A stretch of DNA of 64,000 nucleotides from Dorea formicigenerans (GCF_025150245.1 NZ_CP102279.1:1175423-1239422); one strand, 5' to 3'. Counted from the stretch's first letter, positions 27,311 to 35,256 are shown. A program made the numbers and translations. The notes: generated from the sequence alone by a model not told the origin.

Positions 27311-27383
27311 ATAGTGATAGATATTTAAGCAGTGATATTTAAGAAGAATAGAAAGTTAATAAAAAGAGAAGGAGAAGAGAAGT

Positions 27384-28625
27384 ATGAGTCAGAAACGTCC
27401 GGAATTATTAATCCCGGCCAGCAGTCTGGAAGTATTGAAGACTGCGGTTATGTTTGGTGCAGATGCAGTATATATTGGTGGCGAAGCATTTGGGCTTCGT
27501 GCGAAAGCAAAGAATTTTTCCATGGAAGATATGAAGAAGGGTGTGGAATTTGCGCATGCACATGGTGTAAAAGTACATGTGACGGTCAATATTCTTGCGC
27601 ATAATGATGATCTTCCGGGAGTAGAAGAGTATCTGAAAGAATTAAAAGAAGTTGGACCGGATGCGCTTATTATCGCAGATCCCGGTGTGTTTGAGCTGGC
27701 AAAGGAGATCTGCCCAGAGATTCAGCGCCACGTCAGCACGCAGGCGAATAACACGAACTATGCGACCTATCAGTTCTGGTGGAAGCAGGGAGCTTCCCGC
27801 GTAGTGTCTGCCCGAGAATTATCCTTGAGAGAAATCAAAGAAATCCGTGAGAGGATCCCGGCTGAGATGGAGATTGAAAGCTTTATTCACGGAGCAATGT
27901 GTATATCATATTCCGGAAGATGTCTGCTTAGTAATTTCTTTACCGGTCGTGACGCAAATCAGGGAGCATGCACGCATCCGTGCCGCTGGAAATATTCCAT
28001 CGTGGAAGAGACGAGACCGGGAGAGTATATGCCTGTCTATGAAAATGAGCGTGGAACATACATTTTCAACTCAAAAGACTTATGCATGATCGAGCATATT
28101 CCGGAAATGATCGATGCCGGAATCGACAGCTTTAAAATTGAAGGGCGTATGAAAACGGCTCTTTATGTTGCAACAGTTGCAAGAACTTATCGCAAAGCGA
28201 TAGATGACTATCTGGAAGATCCACAGAAATACAGAGATAACATGCCTTGGTATCTGGATCAGATATCTAACTGCACATATCGTCAGTTCACTACAGGATT
28301 CTACTTTGGAAAACCAACCGAAGAGAGCCAGATCTATGACAGCAATACTTATGTAAAAGAATATACTTATCTTGGAATTGTAGGAGAAATCTGTGACGGG
28401 CGCTGCAAGATTGAGCAACGTAACAAATTCTCAGTCGGTGAGACAATTGAGATTATGAAACCGGATGGAGAAAATGTAGAAGTCACAGTCAAACGGATTA
28501 TCAACGAAGAAGGTGAAGACCAGGAGAGTGCACCACATTCTAAACAAGTGCTCTATATTGAGTTAGAAGGCGGTCAGGCAAGCCCATATGATATTTTGCG
28601 CAGGCAGGAGCCAGAAGTTCAGTAA
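27384..28625 (+). CDS. U32 family protein, probable tRNA ho5U34 hydroxylation factor (TrhP-like)
   Basis: A 413-residue peptidase-U32-type protein: RPELLIPASSLEVLKTAVMFGADAVY at the N-terminus, the U32 signature region ESFIHGAMCISYSGRCLLSN near residues 163-182, then a Cys-rich CTHPCRW, and a beta-barrel C-terminal domain. U32 family members (TrhP, RlhA) act in prephenate-dependent hydroxylation of RNA; older names call them collagenases. The upstream methyltransferase would finish the modification. It is the last host gene before the inserted element. GGAG lies 8-9 nt before the ATG. Confidence 0.82.
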   Translation: MSQKRPELLIPASSLEVLKTAVMFGADAVYIGGEAFGLRAKAKNFSMEDMKKGVEFAHAHGVKVHVTVNILAHNDDLPGVEEYLKELKEVGPDALIIADPGVFELAKEICPEIQRHVSTQANNTNYATYQFWWKQGASRVVSARELSLREIKEIRERIPAEMEIESFIHGAMCISYSGRCLLSNFFTGRDANQGACTHPCRWKYSIVEETRPGEYMPVYENERGTYIFNSKDLCMIEHIPEMIDAGIDSFKIEGRMKTALYVATVARTYRKAIDDYLEDPQKYRDNMPWYLDQISNCTYRQFTTGFYFGKPTEESQIYDSNTYVKEYTYLGIVGEICDGRCKIEQRNKFSVGETIEIMKPDGENVEVTVKRIINEEGEDQESAPHSKQVLYIELEGGQASPYDILRRQEPEVQ

Positions 28626-28681
28626 GGCGGTAAATGAGAACTTGTTGCATAGAATATCATGAATTTCATTTCTTGTGTAAT

Positions 28682-28694
28682 AAAAAAGATGCGC
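28682..28694. other. Left arm of a split host terminator (candidate insertion site)
   Basis: AAAAAAGATGCGC here is the exact complement of GCGCATCTTTTTT at 34075-34087. The two arms flank the mobile element. Joined, with the GAA that precedes the right arm as loop, they would form a compact bidirectional rho-independent terminator between the convergent U32 and PTS genes. The empty site itself is not in the window, so this is inference from symmetry. Confidence 0.65.
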
Positions 28695-28712
28695 TGGCGT
28701 TATATAAGGTAA
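28695..28712 (+). repeat. Left inverted terminal repeat
   Basis: TGGCGTTATATAAGGTAA. It matches the reverse complement of 34054-34071 at 16 of 18 positions; the two mismatches are adjacent (TT versus AA after TGGCG). Confidence 0.75.
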
Positions 28713-28718
28713 TAATTT

Positions 28719-28730
28719 TATAATCAAACT
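28719..28730 (+). repeat. Subterminal repeat, left copy
   Basis: TATAATCAAACT. The inverted form AGTTTGATTATA occurs twice near the right end (33973 and 33986). A partial copy, AATCAAA, lies at 28816-28822. These are candidate recombinase binding sites. Confidence 0.5.
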
Positions 28731-28735
28731 GCTAT

Positions 28736-28772
28736 AAAAGGTACTATATTCTGTTGATATAGTACCTTTTTT
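28736..28772 (+). terminator. Bidirectional terminator at the left edge of the element
   Basis: Arms AAAAGGTACTATAT (28736-28749) and ATATAGTACCTTTT (28757-28770) pair perfectly over 14 bp and are followed by TT, giving TTTTTT on the plus strand and CTTTT on the minus strand. It would stop read-through from the U32 gene into the element. Confidence 0.8.
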
Positions 28773-28847
28773 ATATTACAATATAATATAGGTACAGGTA
28801 ATATATGTAATATAATAATCAAATAGATTGTAAAGGAGCTATTGATT

Positions 28848-30335
28848 ATGAACTATGTAAAAATATATACAAAGACATACAGAGATAACTCAGCTAGATA
28901 CATAGAGTTACCTTCTTTATTGATAGAACAAGATGGTGAAACAAAAGTATTTGAGCAATTACTTAAATATCAAATCAAATATAGCCACAAGAGTAAAACT
29001 TGGCATAATAAGCTAATTCAATCTGTCAGCTTGTTATTTGATTACATGAATGCCAATCCCAACAACTATGTATCTGCTAAAGACTTCTTTGAACTGTTTG
29101 CAGAAGCGATATATTCAGGCACTATCGATGAAGAAGGGAATGATCCTTCGGGTTTATACTGGCTTCCCAAAAAAGCGCAGACAGCTAATACCCTACTATC
29201 ATCATTAAGTGACTTTTCGGACTGGCTGTATATCAACTACAAGACGGAGCAGCTTAATCCTTGGAGAGAAGCCACAAGGTATGAGGAACGTCTTAAATAT
29301 ATGGCTCTGATCAACAGAAGTGAGCGCTCATTCTTGGGACACCTTGATGATATCCATGACATTTCTGAAACGGCTAAAACAGTAAGAAATGTTGTTACCC
29401 ACAAAAACCCTTATGCGGTGAGAAATGGCACAAAGGCTTTTCCAGAGGACAAGATAGAAAAGCTGCTCAGAGAAGGCTTCAAGAAAACACGCAAGGGCTA
29501 TGAATTAGATCTGATAGATGGTTATAACTGGAGAGATATAGCAATCACTATACTCATGCATTACGGAGGGCTGCGTCATAGTGAGCCTTTTCATTTGTGG
29601 GTGCAGGATGTCATCCCTGATCCAGAAGATCCGGACATGGCAATAGTAAGGATTTATCATCCATCAGAGGGGAAAGCTCCTCATGATTTCAAAAATCCAA
29701 GCACCGGTAAATATGTAACAGACAGAGCATCATACCTGAAATTGAAATATGGTCTTATACCACGCAATCAGTACGCTTCTTCCAACAAGAGGTTTGCAGG
29801 ATGGAAGAATCCAAGACTTGATGATGAAGACAATATGTATATGAACGTATATTGGTTTCCAAGAGAAGCAGGCTATGTATTTATGTATGTATGGAAAAAA
29901 TATTTACAGCAACGAATCAGATATGGCATTAAAGACACTCATCCATTTGCTTTTGTGTCATTTGATCCAAGATATCTGGGGGAAATGATGCCTCCACGAA
30001 CGCAGACAGAGGCTCACAACAAGGCTTGTGAAAGCATAGGCCTTGAAATATCAAAGTTTAACGGCACTACTAATCATGGTCACAGACATGCTTATGGACA
30101 AAGAATGAAGAATGCAGGCATTGATAAGAAAGTCAGGCAAGTAGCTATGCACCATAAATCAGAAGAGTCACAAAATGTATATACAGAACCAACTGTCACA
30201 GAGGTTACAAATGCATTAAGTTTGGCAACATACTCATTAAATAAAGGAATTGCATTACCTATGAAATCAGAAATAAGTTCATGGTATGAAGAAGAAAAGA
30301 AACTCGCAAAGAAATATATGATGAGGAAGAAGTAA
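28848..30335 (+). CDS. Tyrosine recombinase of the element (GmtY/TnpA-like)
   Basis: A 495-residue site-specific recombinase. Catalytic residues can be placed: Arg243 in GGLRHSEP, His410 and Arg413 in HGHRHAYG, His435/436 in AMHHKSEE, and the nucleophile Tyr445 in NVYTEP. The N-terminal half is probably the DNA-binding arm/core domain. It is longer than most phage integrases. ATG 28848 is chosen because AAAGGAG lies 9 nt upstream; TTG 28842 would be too close. One nt separates its stop from the next gene, so the two are coupled. Confidence 0.85.
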   Translation: MNYVKIYTKTYRDNSARYIELPSLLIEQDGETKVFEQLLKYQIKYSHKSKTWHNKLIQSVSLLFDYMNANPNNYVSAKDFFELFAEAIYSGTIDEEGNDPSGLYWLPKKAQTANTLLSSLSDFSDWLYINYKTEQLNPWREATRYEERLKYMALINRSERSFLGHLDDIHDISETAKTVRNVVTHKNPYAVRNGTKAFPEDKIEKLLREGFKKTRKGYELDLIDGYNWRDIAITILMHYGGLRHSEPFHLWVQDVIPDPEDPDMAIVRIYHPSEGKAPHDFKNPSTGKYVTDRASYLKLKYGLIPRNQYASSNKRFAGWKNPRLDDEDNMYMNVYWFPREAGYVFMYVWKKYLQQRIRYGIKDTHPFAFVSFDPRYLGEMMPPRTQTEAHNKACESIGLEISKFNGTTNHGHRHAYGQRMKNAGIDKKVRQVAMHHKSEESQNVYTEPTVTEVTNALSLATYSLNKGIALPMKSEISSWYEEEKKLAKKYMMRKK

Positions 30336-30336
30336 T

Positions 30337-33066
30337 ATGGCATACGATAATAAAACAAAATATAACGTTATTAAAGAAATCTGTAATGGGAAATCTTCTA
30401 TGGATATCGAACGAGAATATAATATTCGTCCAACTACAGCAATAAATTGGCTCCGTTCCTTTGTTGAAAATGGTCCATTTGATGATAAAGAACTTACACC
30501 AAAGGAAACAGCTAAATTTGAAAAACTACGGGAAGTAGCACGAAAACGAGAACTTGAAATGCGCTTGCATGGAACTACTACTAGTGAAAGTTATGAATGG
30601 CTTTTAGCATATGATCCAAACCTCGTAGAATGGAAAGAATATGCAGAGGAATGGATAAAGACTGTTGTGCGAGGAAAAGATGCTGCGTTAAAATCATTAT
30701 CAATCTTCTTCAAGAAATACATCATCGGGCAAGATTTAACACGCACTGTTCAAGAATTTGTTTCCGTTACTTATGAAACACCAGACTTTTATGAAATTAT
30801 CTATTCTGAAAGAACCTCAGAAAAACATGCATTAGAAGAAGCAAAAAAACTCGTAGCTTTTATTGATTGGATTCTTGAAGAAAAGTTTTCAGTCGAAGAT
30901 GATTATGGTAGGAAACTTATTCCTGCTGAATTCCACAACCCATTAACTCAATATCTACCAGACCATGTAGATACGTATAATAAAAGCGAATCAGATAAAA
31001 ATGTACTTCCATACCGTTACATTAAAGAACTCCGTAATATGCTTGTTCCGTCTGATGCTACTTGTTTTAGAGATTTAACACTCGCACAGGAATTAACAGA
31101 TTCATCAAAACGTGGTGGTGACTGGTATATCGTTGATAAAAGTATTATAGATGAAAATGATCCAGACTGTGTTTATAGGAAAAGAAAAGCATCACAATAC
31201 AAAATCAAAAATAAAGGCTATAGCGAATATGTATATGAAATGTGGTGCCCTGCAAGAACAATCTGCCTTTTGACAAAGTTAATGCTGCCTATCCGAACAT
31301 ATCAGGCAAGAATGCTCGATGGTGGCGAAATGGATACTTATAAATACATTCAGACTGATAAGCATAATTATGGCGAGTGGATTAAAAATGACTCTCCTTT
31401 GTCGCAAGGAACAGATAGAAAGCCTTGTGAAAAAGGTGTTTTAAGAAAGTTTATTGATCCGACTACAAACCTTGAAATGACGGGCTTTTTTATTAACACC
31501 AATAAGACCGCAGATATCAATAAGAATGAAGCTGATAAGGGTTACAATATGCCTTGGCAGTATGAAGAAATGCAGTATTGGCTTGCAAAACTTAGAGACT
31601 GGCAGCAAAAATACAATCCTATCTCACAACCTACCAAATGGACTGAATTAACAGCTACACAGCTTGGTTCTGCAAAAGATATAAAGATCCTAAAGGCTAT
31701 GGGAAATGCAACATTTCTTTTTAGAAACGCAACCGAAATAGACAATCGTCTTCCATTAGGTAAAAATTCAATAGAACCATTATGGTACAAACTCCTTCAC
31801 TGTCTGGAACAAAAAGTAAATCATACAGCCACTAATGATGCTGAAAAGAATCTAAAATTTGTTCATGAACATTCAGATAAAGCTACATACTATCCTTTGC
31901 ACTCTCTTAGAGTATCGATCATCACAGCATTCGCCCTCGAAGGTGGTGTGCCTATGCCTGTACTTTCAAAGTGTATTGCAGGTCATGCTAGACTTGTTAT
32001 GACACTTTACTACACAAAAATGGGAATATCATATGTAACTGATACCATGAAAAAAGCAGATACCGAGATTTTGAAACAAGAACAGAAATCATTTGAACGG
32101 TTTATTAAAGATGCAAAGTATAAACAGTTAGAAAGTGGTACTGCTGTTAATGATATGGCGGCTTATGATGCCGTATTAAATGCTCAGAAGTCAAAAGCTA
32201 GCATTGTCATGTCTGATAAGGGAATCTGTCCTAAAGGTTGTTTTGGATGTGATACAGGCGGTACATACATTAATGATGATACTGATAAAGTAACTCATGG
32301 TGTTGTTCAGGGCTATCCTGCTCATAACTGCGTTCGTTGCAGGTGGTTTATTACTGGACCTGCTTTCTTACCAGGATTAGTCAATCACTTTAATGTATTA
32401 AGCTATGATATGGCTGAAACGGCTAAAAGAATAACTAAATTTCAATCAGAGACAGAATTACTTGAAAACAGAAAATATGATGCTGAACAATGTGGTGGAA
32501 TATTTGAACAGTATGAAGAATTGTTAAAGTATGAACAGCTTTTGCAGGCAGAACTTCAAAAGGGTGATGATATAGCCAACAATATGAATGCTACCTTAAG
32601 ACTTATTGATAAAAGTCAAAAGATTTCAAAGAACGTTGATAATGATACTTCTAACAAAGCACAGCTTGTACCTGTTGGAACCGTTCAAGACGTAGGATTT
32701 TTACTTGAATCCGAAGCAGATGAAATGTATCAGCTTCAATCAATATGTAACGGAGCTGAATTGTTCCCTGAAACAGATGCAAGCAAGGCATTGCTTAAAA
32801 GATCACAGATAATCGACCTCGCCCTAATGTTCAATCAAAAACAACCTGTAATGTTTTCGTTATCTGAGGACGAACAGCTACTTGCAGGAAATCAGTTTAT
32901 GAGACTACTTATTCAAAGAGCCGGAAGTCTTAAGAAGGCTATTCCTTATGCAATCGGCAGAAAGAAACTTGAAGAAATAGGAATCTACAATGAATTTACA
33001 GAAGAATTAAAAGGAATAGAATGTGCTTCTCACAACGCACTCCTTACCGATAATTCTGTAAGTTAA
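30337..33066 (+). CDS. Large recombinase-like protein of the element (GmtZ/TnpB-like) with zinc motif
   Basis: A 909-residue protein. The first ~50 residues look like a helix-turn-helix (IKEICNGKSSMDIEREYNI, then PTTAINWLRSF). A second tyrosine-recombinase-like domain is visible: Arg320/Arg325 in LPIRTYQARMLDGGE, His522 and Arg525 in HSLRVS, His550 in AGHARLVMTLYYTKMG with Tyr559 as possible nucleophile. It is followed by a cysteine cluster (C631, C635, C638, C665, C668) likely to bind zinc. The C-terminal 230 residues look helical. It resembles VPA1269-type/GmtZ proteins from memory. It may cleave the other strand or partner the first recombinase. Confidence 0.78.
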   Translation: MAYDNKTKYNVIKEICNGKSSMDIEREYNIRPTTAINWLRSFVENGPFDDKELTPKETAKFEKLREVARKRELEMRLHGTTTSESYEWLLAYDPNLVEWKEYAEEWIKTVVRGKDAALKSLSIFFKKYIIGQDLTRTVQEFVSVTYETPDFYEIIYSERTSEKHALEEAKKLVAFIDWILEEKFSVEDDYGRKLIPAEFHNPLTQYLPDHVDTYNKSESDKNVLPYRYIKELRNMLVPSDATCFRDLTLAQELTDSSKRGGDWYIVDKSIIDENDPDCVYRKRKASQYKIKNKGYSEYVYEMWCPARTICLLTKLMLPIRTYQARMLDGGEMDTYKYIQTDKHNYGEWIKNDSPLSQGTDRKPCEKGVLRKFIDPTTNLEMTGFFINTNKTADINKNEADKGYNMPWQYEEMQYWLAKLRDWQQKYNPISQPTKWTELTATQLGSAKDIKILKAMGNATFLFRNATEIDNRLPLGKNSIEPLWYKLLHCLEQKVNHTATNDAEKNLKFVHEHSDKATYYPLHSLRVSIITAFALEGGVPMPVLSKCIAGHARLVMTLYYTKMGISYVTDTMKKADTEILKQEQKSFERFIKDAKYKQLESGTAVNDMAAYDAVLNAQKSKASIVMSDKGICPKGCFGCDTGGTYINDDTDKVTHGVVQGYPAHNCVRCRWFITGPAFLPGLVNHFNVLSYDMAETAKRITKFQSETELLENRKYDAEQCGGIFEQYEELLKYEQLLQAELQKGDDIANNMNATLRLIDKSQKISKNVDNDTSNKAQLVPVGTVQDVGFLLESEADEMYQLQSICNGAELFPETDASKALLKRSQIIDLALMFNQKQPVMFSLSEDEQLLAGNQFMRLLIQRAGSLKKAIPYAIGRKKLEEIGIYNEFTEELKGIECASHNALLTDNSVS

Positions 33067-33084
33067 GTTTAAAGAGGTGACAAA

Positions 33085-33735
33085 ATGAGTAATATTCAAC
33101 CAGACGATTTATATAATCAGTTATGCGAAAATGCTTCAACTAGGAAGAAGAAAACACTTGCGCTTGTTCATGAAGTATGCAAAAAGCAATCGGAGGCAGA
33201 AGTGAAAGACTTTTCATTAGGCACTATTGCTGCTCTTATGTCTGATAAAGGTGGATTAAGCGAACAGGCTTTACGAAACAAGAATGCAGAGCCGTACAGA
33301 CTCCTTATCAACAATTGGGCTGAGTATTCCAATACAACGACAAAAAAGCCTAAAAAACAAACTACAACCACCATAAACGACGAAATACTTTCACAGATTT
33401 CCGAGCCAACCGTAAAAGCTTTGGTTGGTATGATTATGGCAGAAAATAGAAAGCTTAAAAACGAGAATAATCTACTTAAAAATCAAACTTGTATTACCGT
33501 AGATATGCGAAATCAGAAGAGCAATTCGTTAGCTAATAATGATGTAGTTGTTGTTTCGGCTATAGATGACTTGACAGAAACGGAAATTGAGGCATTAAAG
33601 GATGCTGTTTCAGACAAGTTTTTCAAAGAACGAGGTTGGACTACTGATGAGCAAGGCAGAGTTAAAGAAAAAGGATATCCAGTATATAAAGCTGGGTATG
33701 TCACTGCAATAAAAAAGATACTTGATGAGATATAA
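33085..33735 (+). CDS. Accessory protein of the element (GmtX/TnpC-like)
   Basis: A 216-residue, mostly helical protein. KDFSLGTIAALMSDKGGLSEQALRNKNAEPYR near residues 39-73 resembles a DNA-binding motif shared by GmtX-type proteins (from memory). A coiled-coil-like stretch (LVGMIMAENRKLKNENNLLK) is near residues 113-132, as in TnpC of Tn554. Behind AGAGGTG, 18 nt after the large recombinase gene, so co-transcribed. It probably assists or directs the recombinases; no enzymatic motif is seen. Confidence 0.65.
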   Translation: MSNIQPDDLYNQLCENASTRKKKTLALVHEVCKKQSEAEVKDFSLGTIAALMSDKGGLSEQALRNKNAEPYRLLINNWAEYSNTTTKKPKKQTTTTINDEILSQISEPTVKALVGMIMAENRKLKNENNLLKNQTCITVDMRNQKSNSLANNDVVVVSAIDDLTETEIEALKDAVSDKFFKERGWTTDEQGRVKEKGYPVYKAGYVTAIKKILDEI

Positions 33736-33749
33736 AGAGGAATGAATCT

Positions 33750-33929
33750 ATGACCAGTAAACAAAAAAATCAAATACTTTACATACAAGAGCAAGCAGAT
33801 GCTTTGTCAGCCGAAATATCCGAACTTATGCGTAATGGTGCAGATTTATCGCATAAACATTTAAATGAAATGATTCAACGAGGTCTATTTATTTCTATGG
33901 TTTGCGAAGAAATGTTAAATGAACAATAA
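33750..33929 (+). CDS. Small 59-residue ORF of the element
   Basis: MTSKQKNQILYIQEQADALS begins a short helical, charged protein ending NEQ. It follows the accessory gene by 14 nt, has an AGAGG ribosome binding site at correct spacing, and ends just before the element's terminator. I do not recognise the family. The sequence looks like a two-helix protein and could be a regulator or excision cofactor (inference). Confidence 0.6.
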   Translation: MTSKQKNQILYIQEQADALSAEISELMRNGADLSHKHLNEMIQRGLFISMVCEEMLNEQ

Positions 33930-33930
33930 C

Positions 33931-33972
33931 AAAATAGCTGACAGTAGAATACTCTACTTTGTCAGCTATTTT
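33931..33972 (+). terminator. Bidirectional terminator at the right edge of the element
   Basis: AAAATAGCTGACA and TGTCAGCTATTTT pair over 13 bp, with an inner GTAGA/TCTAC stem. It ends the recombinase operon, and read on the minus strand ends in TTTT, so it also blocks read-through from the PTS gene. Confidence 0.85.
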
Positions 33973-34009
33973 AGTTTGATTATAAAGTTTGATTATATGT
34001 AATCAAACT
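33973..34009. repeat. Subterminal repeat cluster, right end
   Basis: AGTTTGATTATA occurs at 33973 and 33986 (13-nt spacing), followed by an inverted copy TGTAATCAAACT at 33998. The last two form a perfect 10-bp hairpin. Same motif as the left copy at 28719 in inverted orientation. Confidence 0.65.
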
Positions 34010-34053
34010 AGAGTCCACTAAATATAAGGCTTACAATAGATTTATTATACTAT

Positions 34054-34071
34054 TTACCTTATATTTCGCCA
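34054..34071 (-). repeat. Right inverted terminal repeat
   Basis: TTACCTTATATTTCGCCA, the inverted partner of 28695-28712. Confidence 0.75.
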
Positions 34072-34074
34072 GAA

Positions 34075-34087
34075 GCGCATCTTTTTT
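34075..34087. other. Right arm of the split host terminator
   Basis: GCGCATCTTTTTT, preceded by GAA (34072-34074). It is the perfect complement of the left arm at 28682-28694; one further base pair (T28681/A34088) extends the match to 14. Confidence 0.65.
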
Positions 34088-34124
34088 AATATGTATCAAT
34101 GTCAATATCGATGGAGTGCGATAC

Positions 34125-35189
34125 TTACATTCCAGGCTCAAGCTCTGCTTCTGCCATTTCTTCGGCTGCTTCAGATGCTTTCTCGTAAGTTCCGTTTTTC
34201 ATACGAATGTGTTTGAAAATTGTTCCACCTACAAGTCCTGCAACACTTCCTCCGATAGCTGCGAACAGAAGAGCAAGTAATACATTCTGAACCGGGTTAA
34301 ATGCAAATGGTGCTAACAGTCCAGGGATTGGAGATGCTGTACCAGGTGCATCGTTCACAATGTGGAATACTGCTGCTGAAATTCCGGCAAATCCACCTCC
34401 GAAGAAGTTAGAACCGTAAATCGGAATCGGGTTAGAAGTAACGATTGGAGCCTGTGTTAATGGCTCAAGCATAACGCCGATTACATTACCTTTGTTACCA
34501 AGTTTCAGTTTGTGGAATACAAGTCCATTTGTAAAGGATCCACCAAAACATGCGATGGCTGCAATACCCATTGGAAGACCGGTCAGTCCTAACATAGCTG
34601 TGAGCGCCATAGAACTAAGCGGCGATGTACAGATCATCTTCATCATTCCACCTAACAGGAATCCCATAACGATTGGAGACTGGTCTGTAGCAGCAGAAAT
34701 AGTAGCACCAATGTGTGACAGAATCCATGTTACACCAGGATCAACAACTGTTACAATAATACGGGCAACTGGAGCAATTACAAGTGCTCCTGCAATAATG
34801 TTAATTCCAACAGGAAGTTTCTTTTCAATAATCGGAGCGATGAATCCGATGACATAACCTGCGATAAATCCAGGAAGGATTCCGAATCCACCAACAGCAA
34901 CACCGGCTACAACTGCGAATAACGGGTTAGCACCCATTGCAATTGGAACAAGAGTAGCTGCGGCAACGCCGCCCATGCTTCCGGAGATATCTCCAACTTC
35001 ACGTAAGAATGCAATGCCAATCAGATCACCGGAAATATACTTATGAATTGCTTCAACAAGGAATGTTGCAACGGCTGCGTCTGCCATACCGCCCATTGCA
35101 AGAGATCCTTTTGGCATCTTCAGACTGAAAATAGAGAAGACTGCCAGAGTGACGAGTAGTAAACCTACACCAGATAAAATTGTTACCAT
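34125..35189 (-). CDS. PTS EIIC-like membrane permease (PTS_EIIC_2 family)
   Basis: A 354-residue very hydrophobic protein with about nine to ten membrane segments. GDISGSMGGVAAATLVPIAMG, GGMMKMICTSPLSSMALTAM and MLEPLTQAPIVTSNPIPIYG fit the PTS_EIIC_2 family. No EIIA or EIIB domain is fused or nearby, so it is an orphan whose substrate and energy source are unknown. GAGGT lies 7 nt before the ATG. It is the next gene downstream of a GlnK/GlnL-like two-component pair on the same strand, with a repeat operator and promoter between. Its 3' end faces the mobile element. Confidence 0.8.
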   Translation of the reverse strand: MVTILSGVGLLLVTLAVFSIFSLKMPKGSLAMGGMADAAVATFLVEAIHKYISGDLIGIAFLREVGDISGSMGGVAAATLVPIAMGANPLFAVVAGVAVGGFGILPGFIAGYVIGFIAPIIEKKLPVGINIIAGALVIAPVARIIVTVVDPGVTWILSHIGATISAATDQSPIVMGFLLGGMMKMICTSPLSSMALTAMLGLTGLPMGIAAIACFGGSFTNGLVFHKLKLGNKGNVIGVMLEPLTQAPIVTSNPIPIYGSNFFGGGFAGISAAVFHIVNDAPGTASPIPGLLAPFAFNPVQNVLLALLFAAIGGSVAGLVGGTIFKHIRMKNGTYEKASEAAEEMAEAELEPGM

Positions 35190-35256
35190 ACTTTGTACCT
35201 CACATTTCTTTGATTTGTTATTTTAATAACATCGCCGTGTTTATTGATGAGATTAA

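Larger units (their letters stand above)
28695..34071 (+). mobile_element. 5.4-kb element with inverted terminal repeats and two tyrosine-recombinase-like genes
   Basis: The element begins TGGCGTTATATAAGGTAA and ends with TTACCTTATATTTCGCCA, an 18-nt inverted repeat with 16 matches. Inside are four same-strand ORFs: a 495-residue recombinase, a 909-residue recombinase-like protein, a 216-residue accessory protein and a 59-residue ORF. Bidirectional terminator hairpins lie near both ends. The trio recalls Tn554 TnpA-TnpB-TnpC and, more closely from memory, the GmtY-GmtZ-GmtX 'mobile trio' of gammaproteobacteria. Base composition is more AT-rich than the flanks. There is no cargo gene I can recognise. 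Confidence 0.8.

Noticed and set aside
28695-34071. Prophage or conjugative element
   Set aside because: There are no structural, replication, relaxase or conjugation genes, and the size is only 5.4 kb.
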